This document shows, in pieces, positions 56,936-63,918 of a DNA stretch of 64,000 nt (position 1 is its first letter; each line of letters starts with the position of its first letter). Source of the DNA: a virus; the IMG/VR virus record IMGVR_UViG_3300033149_006567, positions 33,843 through 97,842 of that record; one strand, given 5' to 3'. Position numbers and translations under genes: made by a program. Under the pieces are notes generated by a model. The model worked only from the letters and a program-made list of their open reading frames with translations, was not told where the DNA came from and did not search any database.

Positions 56936-57871
56936 TTAAGCTTTTACAATTTTTTTGCGAATTTCCGGATAAACGACAGGCAGGGGACAAGCATCGAAGT
57001 CGTATCTGTTTCTACAGCGATGTAAAAGTAATTTCATCTTGTCTACGTTTCGGACCACACCTTTGTAATCCGGATTAGGATGATGGGGACAACCAGTTGC
57101 AACTCCGTTGGGCCATACACAGCAAGTAGAAACATTGGCATCACACCCGTAATCAGATTTAAAGTAGGAAGCAGTAGCTTTAAGACAGGGATCTATTCTT
57201 ACCTTTTTGACTAAAATTTTAGGAAGTTTATTTTTTAGTGTCATATATAAAGAGATGGTAGCTCCGATCTCTTTTGCAGATAAAGAAGATTTGGGTGTCA
57301 AGATGGTGGCCGACTTGACTAAATATAGCTGCTCTTTAATATAGTCAAGTCTTTCGTCATCTAGGGGGGTGGGAAAGGCAGTCCAATTCCAATGCAGCTT
57401 GTCGCGAATATGTTTTGTTTTTATGAGAAGATCTTCCTTTTCTATATTTAAATTGTCAACAGAAATCTGGCTTGTTCGTTTCATCAAATCAGAGAAATAG
57501 GGTTGCCAATATTTGCTTCTCATTGAAAGGCGAGAGTAATGTGAATATGTATTTATGTCAGGAAAGCACAGTTCTATTTTAGGAAAGGCATACGTATTGC
57601 CAGAACCCTTGAGCAGAGTTTTCCAGTATTCCCACGAAAGATTGTGGGTATTTCTGTTGGTGGGACGACCAAAATATAACACTAGGTTTTTTACGATAAC
57701 GTCTTGGCGACCCAGGACATTCCCGAGAAACCCCGAATGTCCCCCTAGATGCCTCTTAATACCTCTATAGCCCTTAATGTTTCCGTTTTCTTGGATGAAT
57801 GGGCGGATGTGTAGTGTTGACAAATATAGGGTGCTTTCTCTCTCGAATTTCTTTCTGCGATACCTCGGCAT
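56936..57871 (-). CDS. Radical-SAM/SPASM-like protein without the CxxxCxxC motif
   Basis: The 311-residue product has a C-terminal cysteine block typical of SPASM or radical-SAM auxiliary regions: YGCDANVSTCCVWPNGVATGCPHHPN, followed by LLHRCRNRYDFDACPLP. The middle alternates strand and helix as in a TIM-like barrel. No CxxxCxxC for the SAM-binding cluster is present in the N-terminal part. It could be a degenerate member or a different Fe-S or zinc protein. It starts 6 bases after the upstream stop. Confidence 0.45.
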   Translation of the reverse strand: MPRYRRKKFERESTLYLSTLHIRPFIQENGNIKGYRGIKRHLGGHSGFLGNVLGRQDVIVKNLVLYFGRPTNRNTHNLSWEYWKTLLKGSGNTYAFPKIELCFPDINTYSHYSRLSMRSKYWQPYFSDLMKRTSQISVDNLNIEKEDLLIKTKHIRDKLHWNWTAFPTPLDDERLDYIKEQLYLVKSATILTPKSSLSAKEIGATISLYMTLKNKLPKILVKKVRIDPCLKATASYFKSDYGCDANVSTCCVWPNGVATGCPHHPNPDYKGVVRNVDKMKLLLHRCRNRYDFDACPLPVVYPEIRKKIVKA

Positions 57872-57877
57872 CTTGAC

Positions 57878-58456
57878 TCAAGATTCTCCCGTAGGCTTCG
57901 GAGAGATATTGTCGCTACTGTTCGGGCTATCTCTGTCGCTGATAGAATTATTGTCGTTGTCGGCGAGTTCAAGCTGTATCTCCTCTGCATTTATTTTCTG
58001 AAGAAGCTCCAGTAAATACTTGAACTCTTGAATATTTACGTCATCTTTTTTCCTTCCTCCTATTGTTACTCTAATGTCGCCATCTTTGATAGTTATCTTT
58101 TTTATTTTATCGATGGCAGACACTTCGCCTTCAAGAATACTTCTGAAGCCGTCCAAAACTGCTTTGGCCTCCTGAATGGCTCGTCGATTAGAAGATTTAT
58201 TCTCGAGCAAGGAAGGATGGGGGAACTTTAATATTTTATCAGCAGGGATATCCCCGAAGTTGGGATAGGTTTTTAGTTGAGAAAAGGCTTTTCTTCCGTA
58301 TATCAGAATGACATCACTTTCGATTCCCGATACTTGAAAGAATTTTAAGTCTAGAATATTTATTTTTTCTATTTTACTAGACAGCGACTGGGCCATCTTG
58401 GCGATTATCTTCTCGTGTTTGTCTTTTATGTTGAACGAGTAGGCAGTTGCTATCAT
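57878..58456 (-). CDS. Protein with a possible UDG-superfamily-like N-terminal fold
   Basis: The 192-residue product has DVILIYGRKAFSQLKTYPNF and ILKFPHPSLLENKSSNRRAI in its first half, reminiscent of the last strand and HPS loop of the uracil-DNA glycosylase superfamily. The catalytic motif 1 is not seen. The C-terminus is Asp/Ser/Asn-rich and probably disordered. Its ATG overlaps the stop of the small gene upstream (TAATG). Confidence 0.4.
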   Translation of the reverse strand: MIATAYSFNIKDKHEKIIAKMAQSLSSKIEKINILDLKFFQVSGIESDVILIYGRKAFSQLKTYPNFGDIPADKILKFPHPSLLENKSSNRRAIQEAKAVLDGFRSILEGEVSAIDKIKKITIKDGDIRVTIGGRKKDDVNIQEFKYLLELLQKINAEEIQLELADNDNNSISDRDSPNSSDNISPKPTGES

Positions 58457-58620
58457 TAAGAAAACTTTTCTGCTAAATGATCCAGGATTTCCTTGACAAT
58501 TTCTTCCTTTTCTTTGTTATTCACTAATTCAAAATTACCTCCTTCTTTTTTAAGCAGCGCATTGATTAACGATTCGGCTTGTACCAGCGAGGGGTCTCTA
58601 GTTTTCGAAATTCTTTCCAC
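58456..58620 (-). CDS. Small helical protein (54 residues)
   Basis: The GTG at 58620 lies 5 bases after GAGG. The frame reads VERISKTRDPSLVQAESLIN, then a helical, charged C-terminal half (NNKEKEEIVKEILDHLAEKF), and stops at TAA overlapping the next ATG (TAATG). It overlaps the end of the upstream gene by 55 bases. The clean junction and SD site support a real gene. Confidence 0.5.
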   Translation of the reverse strand: MERISKTRDPSLVQAESLINALLKKEGGNFELVNNKEKEEIVKEILDHLAEKFS

Positions 58621-58901
58621 TTTAACCTCAGTTCCGGGAATGGGTACCGGCCTTCGCCCTTATCTTTCATTATCCAGTATCCATGGTCTATATAAAAAAT
58701 GCTTCTAGGTTTTAATTCTTCTAATGCCTTTTCTTTCTCTGAGTCGTCGACCCAAAGGGAGACATGATAACGGCTGAATTCTTGTTTGCCGTATGTGCTT
58801 TGTCCTGCAACGTCAAAGTACAACATCCAGCCATTTTTGGCTTTGTATTCTCTTATTTGGATATCCTTCGGGATACCCACTATGCCATTGACATTCAGCA
58901 A
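58566..58901 (-). CDS. Possible OB-fold single-stranded DNA-binding protein
   Basis: The 111-residue product begins NVNGIVGIPKDIQIREY and continues WMLYFDVAGQSTYG, then FSRYHVSLWV, then LKPRSIFYIDHGYWIM. This is the strand order of SSB-type OB folds. It has a short C-terminus without the acidic SSB tail. The start is TTG, overlapping the stop of the upstream gene. The location among recombination genes fits; the assignment is tentative. Confidence 0.4.
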   Translation of the reverse strand: MLNVNGIVGIPKDIQIREYKAKNGWMLYFDVAGQSTYGKQEFSRYHVSLWVDDSEKEKALEELKPRSIFYIDHGYWIMKDKGEGRYPFPELRLKWKEFRKLETPRWYKPNR

Positions 58902-59449
58902 AGGTTTATCCTCTTTTTTATTCTGTCCATTTCCTCAATGTAGATGCCTTCACAAGAAACTAAATCGATGTCTACATTAGAGGCGACAGAGGTTTCTGCG
59001 ATTATCTCTGCTGCTGGGCTTTTCGATAGATTAGAAAAGTTAAGCAGAGGATAATCATTATTAAGAACGAAGAGTATCCGTTTTCCTTCGGCAGCGCTAG
59101 TGTTAAGCAGCTTCATTAACATCCTGTATATCTCGTCCAGATAAGGGTCATGTTTGCTTCGAAAAGTTCGAATGTTTATCGGCCAGCCCTCGGGAGGGGG
59201 CAAGGTGTTCGCAAAGGAGACGCTGTGGCCTGCGATATCTCTACTTTCCAGTCCTCTGGCGACTAAATAAACAGTAAAGTCGTGTCCAGTCACTAGGTCT
59301 ATTGGATTTCCAAGAACGTCTCGACAGGGATAAAAGTCCCTGAAGCCAGCCAGGAGCTTGGCCATAGACCCAGTTATTCTGTCTTTCATGTGCCTAAGAT
59401 AGTATTCGGCGCACCAGATACAACTGAAGCGAAAGTCTGAATTAATCAT
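58895..59449 (-). CDS. Unrecognised protein of the replication module
   Basis: The ATG at 59449 follows AGGAG by 6 bases, which excludes the longer frame running through the hairpin upstream. The 184-residue product has FSCIWCAEYYLRHM near its N-terminus and then GKRILFVLNNDYPLLNFSNL and VASNVDIDLVSCEGIYIEE, a pattern of alternating strands. No family was recognised. Confidence 0.5.
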   Translation of the reverse strand: MINSDFRFSCIWCAEYYLRHMKDRITGSMAKLLAGFRDFYPCRDVLGNPIDLVTGHDFTVYLVARGLESRDIAGHSVSFANTLPPPEGWPINIRTFRSKHDPYLDEIYRMLMKLLNTSAAEGKRILFVLNNDYPLLNFSNLSKSPAAEIIAETSVASNVDIDLVSCEGIYIEEMDRIKKRINLC

Positions 59450-59472
59450 TGGGCACTCCTGTAGACAAAAAG

Positions 59473-59513
59473 GCCCCCCGAGCAGGGCAAAGGGGGAAAG
59501 GCACTCGGGGGGC
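59473..59513 (-). terminator. GC-rich hairpin between two genes
   Basis: GCCCCCCGAG (59473-59482) pairs exactly with CTCGGGGGGC (59504-59513) around a 21-base loop. It lies between the stop of the Whirly-type gene (59551) and the ATG at 59449. There is no strong T-run, so it may attenuate or stabilise transcripts instead of ending them. Confidence 0.5.
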
Positions 59514-59550
59514 GAAGGCATCGTAGCTAACGATGCAACTCGATTTTAAA

Positions 59551-60072
59551 TTAGGACCAGCAGAGGATTTTGGGTATAGCAGCCTCGAAGATAATCTTAA
59601 GGACTCGAATTTCCTCTTTTGATATCGGGAGACTGTGTTCAATTTTATCATCCCCTATCTTTTTAAAAATCTTCAAGAAGTAGCTGCCGTCTCTTCCCAC
59701 TGAAAAAGTGAGTTTCTTATCGATTACTTGGGCGCCCGGCTTGCCCTTATTGGGATCATGGTAGATGCCTATCTTCTCTCCTCTAGAAAAAGCATTCAGT
59801 ATTTTGGAGATATCTGTGATATTCAGGGCCAATTTAATGCTGTTCTCCCAGTCGTATCGATTTCTGGCGACTGCGCTAGTAACTTCTACCAGAATGGCAC
59901 CTGTTATCACTCTCATTTCTCCATCGCAATGCTTATTTCGGGTATGATTCGGAGAAATAAAGTTTTCTTCTCGACACTTAGGGCATTTGAATTTGGTTTG
60001 TATTAACTTAAATTGAGCAGCCCCATACTTACCGGAAATTCCCTTGTAAATTGCAAAGTCTTGAGGTCTCAT
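59551..60072 (-). CDS. Whirly-family single-stranded DNA-binding protein with N-terminal zinc site
   Basis: The ATG at 60072 follows AGGGAGG. The 173-residue product has a CPKC...HTRNKHC motif (C30, C33, H43, C49). From about residue 55 it follows the plant Whirly domain closely: GAILVEVTSAVARNRYDWEN, LNITDISKILNAF, IGIYHDPNKGKPG, LTFSVGRDGSYFLKIF, LPISKEEIRVLK and the ending EAAIPKILCW. The YDWE, HDP and final ...PxxxxW positions match. Whirly proteins bind ssDNA as tetramers or 24-mers and act in repair. The neighbours are recombination genes. Confidence 0.7.
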   Translation of the reverse strand: MRPQDFAIYKGISGKYGAAQFKLIQTKFKCPKCREENFISPNHTRNKHCDGEMRVITGAILVEVTSAVARNRYDWENSIKLALNITDISKILNAFSRGEKIGIYHDPNKGKPGAQVIDKKLTFSVGRDGSYFLKIFKKIGDDKIEHSLPISKEEIRVLKIIFEAAIPKILCWS

Positions 60073-60214
60073 GGTTTTTACCTCCCTATCGGGACCATTA
60101 CTTGCCTCAAGTATATCATCTTTTTCAGGAAAATGCAATACTTTCAGTCCCTCTAGCCTTAAATTGCGCCTCCCATTACAGTAGAGGGGGTTAACTTGAT
60201 TCTCCCCGCGAAAA

Positions 60215-60511
60215 CTAATCTTGACCCTTGCCCCCGCTGTTGTTTTGGCCGCCACCGCTGCCAGAATTAGGTCTCTGTGGCTTGGGTGATTCAGGCCTAG
60301 TACTAGACGGAGGAGCTGAATTAACTCCTCCTTTCCTTATTTTACCCTCACTAAGTGGATCGTTTCTTTCTTTTCCATCTTCCATCAACCTGACCTCTTC
60401 TGGGTCCCCTCGGCCATCAGCAATGAGGTTTCGGGCCACATAAATGGCTCCTGGTTTACTCGCCGCCTTTACTTTTAGACGAAAGACTACTTCGTATTCC
60501 ACTTTTTCCAT
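60215..60511 (-). CDS. Small protein with Gly/Pro/Ser-rich tail
   Basis: The 98-residue product has a compact N-terminal half (MEKVEYEVVFRLKVKAASKPG) and a disordered tail (SSTRPESPKPQRPNSGSGGG) ending in Asp. Flexible tails of this type occur on SSB-like proteins, but no fold is recognised. It overlaps the upstream gene by 56 bases. Bases 60073-60214 hold no clear gene. Confidence 0.5.
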   Translation of the reverse strand: MEKVEYEVVFRLKVKAASKPGAIYVARNLIADGRGDPEEVRLMEDGKERNDPLSEGKIRKGGVNSAPPSSTRPESPKPQRPNSGSGGGQNNSGGKGQD

Positions 60512-60812
60512 CTGTTTTCTCCTCTGAAACTTCTTTAAGGTCCTCAGGCCACTTTTGATTCATCAGCAATCCCTGGGCCATCATAGCAAAACCGATACGC
60601 CCTGGCTTGGCATAGTACTCTTTCATGACTTCGGACGCTGGCGGGGTTTTATCCTTATACCCCTCTATAGAGGCCCCTACGGCATAGATTAAATTACTCA
60701 AGACCAATATTAAATCTTCTACAGTGAGAGGGTTATCATGTAGTGCGTTGATTAGCTTGGCCAGGACTTGATCTCGATTTAGTCTCTTTTTTTTCTTCTT
60801 TTTCTTGCCCAT
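60456..60812 (-). CDS. Small basic-start protein
   Basis: The 118-residue product begins MGKKKKKKKRLNRDQVLAKL, a highly basic start. A helical domain follows (VEDLILVLSNLIYAVGASIEGY), then a charged tail. The run of lysines is encoded by an A/G-rich tract. Its ATG follows the stop of a micro-ORF (TAAATG). Function unknown. Confidence 0.5.
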   Translation of the reverse strand: MGKKKKKKKRLNRDQVLAKLINALHDNPLTVEDLILVLSNLIYAVGASIEGYKDKTPPASEVMKEYYAKPGRIGFAMMAQGLLMNQKWPEDLKEVSEEKTDGKSGIRSSLSSKSKGGE

Positions 60813-60884
60813 TTAATCCTCGCCAGGTACCGTTTGACAATCTTTTGCTGTAATTGTGATAAGTTTTTGCTTATTTATCTTCAT
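60813..60884 (-). CDS. Micro-ORF (23 residues)
   Basis: The frame MKINKQKLITITAKDCQTVP... starts in an ATGA overlap with the upstream small gene and stops right before the next ATG. A GAGGAA site precedes it. The linkage on both sides suggests it is translated. Confidence 0.35.
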   Translation of the reverse strand: MKINKQKLITITAKDCQTVPGED

Positions 60885-61033
60885 TTTCTTCCTCGGCCCT
60901 TACCTCGGCCTCCACCTGTCCCTTTGCCTGGGCCACTATTCGAGCAGGGACCCTTATTTTTGTTGCGACGTCTACCGCCTGGCTTTCCCTTTCCTCTGCC
61001 ACTACCATCTTTCTTACCATAAGCCATTCTCAT
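60881..61033 (-). CDS. Small Arg/Gly/Lys-rich protein
   Basis: The 50-residue product (MRMAYGKKDGSGRGKGKPGG..., ending GGGRGKGRGRK) is composed almost only of Gly, Arg, Lys, Ser and Asn, like RGG-type nucleic-acid-binding tails. An AAGGAG site precedes it, and its ATG overlaps the stop of the upstream gene (ATGA). It probably binds DNA or RNA without a fixed fold. Confidence 0.55.
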   Translation of the reverse strand: MRMAYGKKDGSGRGKGKPGGRRRNKNKGPCSNSGPGKGTGGGRGKGRGRK

Positions 61034-61521
61034 TCTCCTTCTCCGTTAGAAAAACCGTTAATTTTCTCGAACAAATCTGGATAATCCGTCTTGAATGGTG
61101 CCCATCTGAGGGCGTTTTCGGCCAACTTGATAGACGTATCTATCAAGTTGTCCCGATTGTCCCTTAGAACATTCATTATTTTTTCTAGTGTATCTCTGTA
61201 AAATTTAAGGTATCGTTTGAACTCTTCTTTGTTTATCGGGCGCCTGGGGGCCTCCTGAATACCGGCCGAATTCATTGCTTCTTGGGGAGTAGAAAATATC
61301 CTTGGTGAACAGTCTTCTTTTGTGTACCAAGCCCAAGCATGAAGTTGATCTCCCCATTTTCCATAGTAATAAACTACATACTTTCTACTGTCGACAAGGT
61401 CTTCGCAGTGAAAGTCTCCGCTTTGATGATTTAACTTCCAGATTCGTCCGTATATGTCTTCACAGGCAATCTCTCCCATTTTCCTTTTTATGGGAACCCT
61501 TTTTAGGCCAAATTCGCTCAT
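61030..61521 (-). CDS. Unrecognised protein
   Basis: This 163-residue protein has an N-terminal beta-type half (GRIWKLNHQSGDFHCEDLVD, YVVYYYGKWGDQLHAWAWY) and a helical C-terminal half (FKRYLKFYRDTLEKIMNVLR). No family was recognised. The start has an AGGAG site. Upstream, 61522-61675 holds no gene on either strand. It contains an inverted repeat (CTGACG...CGTCAG, 61601-61639) of unknown role. Confidence 0.5.
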   Translation of the reverse strand: MSEFGLKRVPIKRKMGEIACEDIYGRIWKLNHQSGDFHCEDLVDSRKYVVYYYGKWGDQLHAWAWYTKEDCSPRIFSTPQEAMNSAGIQEAPRRPINKEEFKRYLKFYRDTLEKIMNVLRDNRDNLIDTSIKLAENALRWAPFKTDYPDLFEKINGFSNGEGE

Positions 61522-61675
61522 GATTAACTCCTACTAAATGTTCTCTGACCAACTAACGCTAGGGTACTCGTCTCCTTCCGATCGTTTCTTACAGAACATC
61601 CTCGTTGCCCTGACGGGTCTTCATGGGGTACGCGTCAGCGATAAAGGCTTCCGCTCCTAAGCAAGCAGTATCCTT

Positions 61676-62302
61676 TTATATGTCCACTCGGGAATCATAG
61701 AAGGGCTTACAAACATCCCACCAGTAATCTGAGACCGGCAAGATGTGAATCCTGCTTTCTCTGTTTATCTCAGAACCAAGTCTGTCTATCTTTTCAAGAT
61801 ATTTTTTGACAGACTGGATTACATGCGTATAGTGCTGCACCGGGCTTCTTCCCCGAGCAAGCTCCCTCCGAACCTTAGTTTCCCCCCTATTGTAGGCTGT
61901 TATTGCTAAGGTTTCATCGTAGTCAAACATTTCTAGGTAATTGGCAAAAATACTTGTGCCACAATCGATATTCTGTTTTATATCCCTTAGGTAAAAGCCC
62001 CTGCACAGGCCCCTAGAGGTCCAAAAAGGCATAACCTGCATAAGACCCGTGTCTCCTTGAGCTCCTTTTACCCACCACTTGAAACCGGATTCAATATACA
62101 TGATAGCTAAAACAGTATTAGGATCAAGCTCTTTTTCTCTACACTGTTCAGCTATTTCCTGAGCTATTCTTTTAGCAGTATTAGTGGAGGTTTTCTTGCG
62201 GAGGATCAATATCTTCATGAAGATTTTAGATTCATCTTCTATTTCTACTGGAGTACTTCCCAATAAGAAAATACCAAATAAAGCTAAAAGCAGAGTCCTC
62301 AC
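61676..62302 (-). CDS. Lytic transglycosylase (SLT/GH23-type)
   Basis: The GTG at 62302 follows AAGGAA and gives 208 residues beginning with a signal-peptide-like segment (VRTLLLALFGIFLLGSTPVE). The catalytic domain has AIMYIESGFKWWVKGAQGDTGLMQVMP with the catalytic Glu, NIDCGTSIFANYLEMFDYDE and LAITAYNRGETKVRRE, the GH23 motifs. It would cut peptidoglycan glycan strands in the periplasm. The start overlaps the stop of a hydrophobic micro-ORF (TAGTG). Confidence 0.8.
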   Translation of the reverse strand: MRTLLLALFGIFLLGSTPVEIEDESKIFMKILILRKKTSTNTAKRIAQEIAEQCREKELDPNTVLAIMYIESGFKWWVKGAQGDTGLMQVMPFWTSRGLCRGFYLRDIKQNIDCGTSIFANYLEMFDYDETLAITAYNRGETKVRRELARGRSPVQHYTHVIQSVKKYLEKIDRLGSEINRESRIHILPVSDYWWDVCKPFYDSRVDI

Positions 62303-62373
62303 TATCCATTTCCTTCGCCGGATAATAATATCACAAAGAAGACTAAAGCCGCAAGTAAAATAATTAACATCAT
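62302..62373 (-). CDS. Hydrophobic micro-ORF upstream of the transglycosylase
   Basis: The 23-residue frame MMLIILLAALVFFVILLSGE... is a single membrane segment and its stop overlaps the transglycosylase GTG (TAGTG). It is much shorter than known holins and its SD site is poor. Its position next to a lysis-type gene makes it worth noting. Confidence 0.4.
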   Translation of the reverse strand: MMLIILLAALVFFVILLSGEGNG

Positions 62374-62381
62374 GGGAATTC

Positions 62382-62407
62382 GGCCCCGAGGCAAAAGCCT
62401 CGGGGCC
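62382..62407 (-). terminator. Strong GC-rich hairpin
   Basis: GGCCCCGAGGC, loop AAAA, GCCTCGGGGCC: an 11-bp perfect stem with a tetraloop, between the gene at 62427 and the micro-ORF at 62373. No T-run follows on the minus strand, so it may be a processing or attenuation site as well as a terminator. Confidence 0.6.
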
Positions 62408-62426
62408 CCTAAATGAGAGTGACAGG

Positions 62427-62645
62427 TTAGGCTTCGACAGTGGCTTCAACAGGCTCGACCAGGCAATGTCCAGGAAGCTTGCGGATAGTGCCCTTGGAAA
62501 GGTTGGCAAGAGGTACGCAATCTGTGGCCAGATCTTTTACGCGGACCGAGGTTAAGCACATGTACAGCTGACCCTTGTAGAAACAGGCCTTACCAGGTGA
62601 CAGGTTAATGGCGGGAATCTTACTCCCAGTTGTGGAAATCTCCAT
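62427..62645 (-). CDS. Unrecognised small protein
   Basis: This 72-residue protein is beta-rich with several Pro and Gly (SKIPAINLSPGKACFYKGQL, YMCLTSVRVKD). It has an AGGAG site at a good distance. No family was recognised; the GC-rich hairpin follows its stop. Confidence 0.5.
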   Translation of the reverse strand: MEISTTGSKIPAINLSPGKACFYKGQLYMCLTSVRVKDLATDCVPLANLSKGTIRKLPGHCLVEPVEATVEA

Positions 62646-62659
62646 GGAATCCTCCTTGA

Positions 62660-62860
62660 TTAATGGCGGGTTAACTCCGCGAATATAGTTTCAAGTAACT
62701 CCTGTGCCCTCTGAGCCTCTCTGCTCGAGGTACAGGAGAACTTGCCAATGAATTTATTTTTGGCTGTGATATGTAAGGTTTCCCCCTTTCTTTTGATGCA
62801 TAGCGGTTTAGCTTCTATTTCATCTGCGTTTGCGGTTGTTTTTACCTTAAAGTCTTCCAT
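62660..62860 (-). CDS. Unrecognised small basic protein
   Basis: The 66-residue product has KPLCIKRKGETLHITAKNKF in its middle and a helical C-terminus. The ATG follows AGGGAGG. No motif was recognised. Confidence 0.5.
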   Translation of the reverse strand: MEDFKVKTTANADEIEAKPLCIKRKGETLHITAKNKFIGKFSCTSSREAQRAQELLETIFAELTRH

Positions 62861-62863
62861 TTT

Positions 62864-63184
62864 TTACCTCCCTATCGCTCGAAAATATTCAAGTAGATCT
62901 ATGATATTTTCTGCCGACAAATGACCTCTCAAACCGTTGTTTTTGCTTGGCATGAGCTCAAAGGAAGCTGCTTCTTCATATCCTTCGAGGTCCTCTAGGG
63001 CTTTTCGGGCCCTTCCAAGGGCAATTTTCCGGCCTATTTCTTTTACGAACATGTCTGTTTTGCTGCAGAGAGATATCCCAAAGTAAACTGTTTCTGACCG
63101 TTCGGGTCTAATGGTGCAAAGCGTGCTGATACGCCCCATATGCTTCTCGTCCCAGCCGTACCTGAATCTAATTTTTTCTTTCAT
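62864..63184 (-). CDS. Unrecognised protein of 106 residues
   Basis: The preferred ATG (63184) follows AGGAG. The sequence begins MKEKIRFRYGWDEKHMGRIS and has a helical C-terminal half (IGRKIALGRARKALEDLEG). A longer in-frame start at 63241 would include codons that overlap the beta-helix remnant and is less likely. No family was recognised. Confidence 0.5.
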   Translation of the reverse strand: MKEKIRFRYGWDEKHMGRISTLCTIRPERSETVYFGISLCSKTDMFVKEIGRKIALGRARKALEDLEGYEEAASFELMPSKNNGLRGHLSAENIIDLLEYFRAIGR

Positions 63185-63188
63185 GAAA

Positions 63189-63272
63189 CTATCTCCTACA
63201 AGTGCCGTTTTTCGAATCTTTTGTTTCATCAGTAAATTCATATTTGTCTAAGTTGAATAGTTTCAATTGCAT
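63189..63272 (-). pseudogene. Remnant of the 5' end of a beta-helix repeat gene
   Basis: The frame starts ATG at 63272, within the end of the copy upstream, and reads MQLKLFNLDKYEFTDETKDS before stopping after 27 codons. Its first 18 residues match the start of the gene at 63918 (MQLKLFDLDKYELTNETIDR). The rest of the gene is missing; its stop lies in the ribosome binding site of the next gene. Confidence 0.7.
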
Positions 63273-63354
63273 ATTTCACCTTCTGTGTACATACCGGTAA
63301 ACACACAAGCACCGCCATATATCCATGCATAACCAGATACTTGAGCGTTACCAA
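63223..63354. repeat. Direct repeat, copy A
   Basis: About 132 bases here recur at 63869-64000 (offset 646 bases) with roughly 10 percent differences. Each copy spans the junction between the end of one beta-helix gene and the start of the next. Confidence 0.85.
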
Positions 63355-63918
63355 ATACTTGAGCGTTACCATATACCCATGCATCACCATGTACATGAAC
63401 ATCATCATGTACCCGAGCATCACCAAATACTTGAGCATAACCATGTACCCATGCACTACCATATATATAAGCACCACCAGATACACGAGCATTATCGCAT
63501 ACGCGAGCATTACCGTATACGTGAGCATCACCAAATACTCGAGCATTACCAGACACATGAGCATTATCGCATACGCGAGCATTACCGTATACGTGAGCAT
63601 CACCAAATACTCGAGCATTACCAGACACATAAGCATTATCGCATACACGGGCATTACCATATACGTGAGCATCACCATATACTTGAGCATTACCAGACAC
63701 ATAAGCATTATCGCCACATAAGCATTATCGCCGATCCAACAGTCACCCTCCTGGCTCAGATTGGCTCCCGACTTAATGAAACCACCAAGATCACCTGCTT
63801 TGACGTCATACCTGGAGATGTCTCGCAAGGCACGGATACGGTGAAGTATATGGCCATGACGGTCAATCGTTTCATTAGTAAGTTCGTATTTGTCTAAGTC
63901 GAATAGTTTCAATTGCAT
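63263..63918 (-). pseudogene. YdcK-like left-handed beta-helix repeat gene, frameshifted by a 17-bp duplication
   Basis: From ATG 63918 the frame encodes about 65 residues of an N-terminal domain (MQLKLFDLDKYELTNETIDR...GDLGGFIKSGANLSQEG) and then enters repeats of the form GDNAYV. After a 17-bp tandem duplication at 63699-63732 it is out of frame, and the repeat series (NARVFGDAHVYGNARVCDNA...) continues in another frame from about 63700 down to TGA 63263. Removing one copy joins them into one protein of about 210 residues. The domain is the YdcK/phage beta-helix type, seen in adhesins and acyltransferases. SD and start are shared with the end of the next copy. Confidence 0.75.
63699..63732. 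repeat. 17-bp tandem duplication causing a frameshift
   Basis: ACATAAGCATTATCGCC occurs at 63699-63715 and again at 63716-63732. 17 is not a multiple of 3, so the duplication breaks the reading frame of the beta-helix gene. Confidence 0.9.

Noticed and set aside
61522-61675. tRNA or small RNA gene
   Set aside because: No T-loop consensus, anticodon arm or acceptor pairing could be drawn from the sequence; only a short inverted repeat is present.
63341-63721. Possible CRISPR-like array from the evenly spaced similar units
   Set aside because: Units are short, drift in sequence, have no unique spacers and translate as the GNARVxG repeat protein.
63325-63897. Plus-strand 190-codon frame of His/Gln/Ile repeats over the beta-helix locus
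   Set aside because: It is the antisense of the repeat-encoding minus-strand gene; periodic DNA keeps several frames open. The minus-strand protein has a known repeat pattern and start signals.
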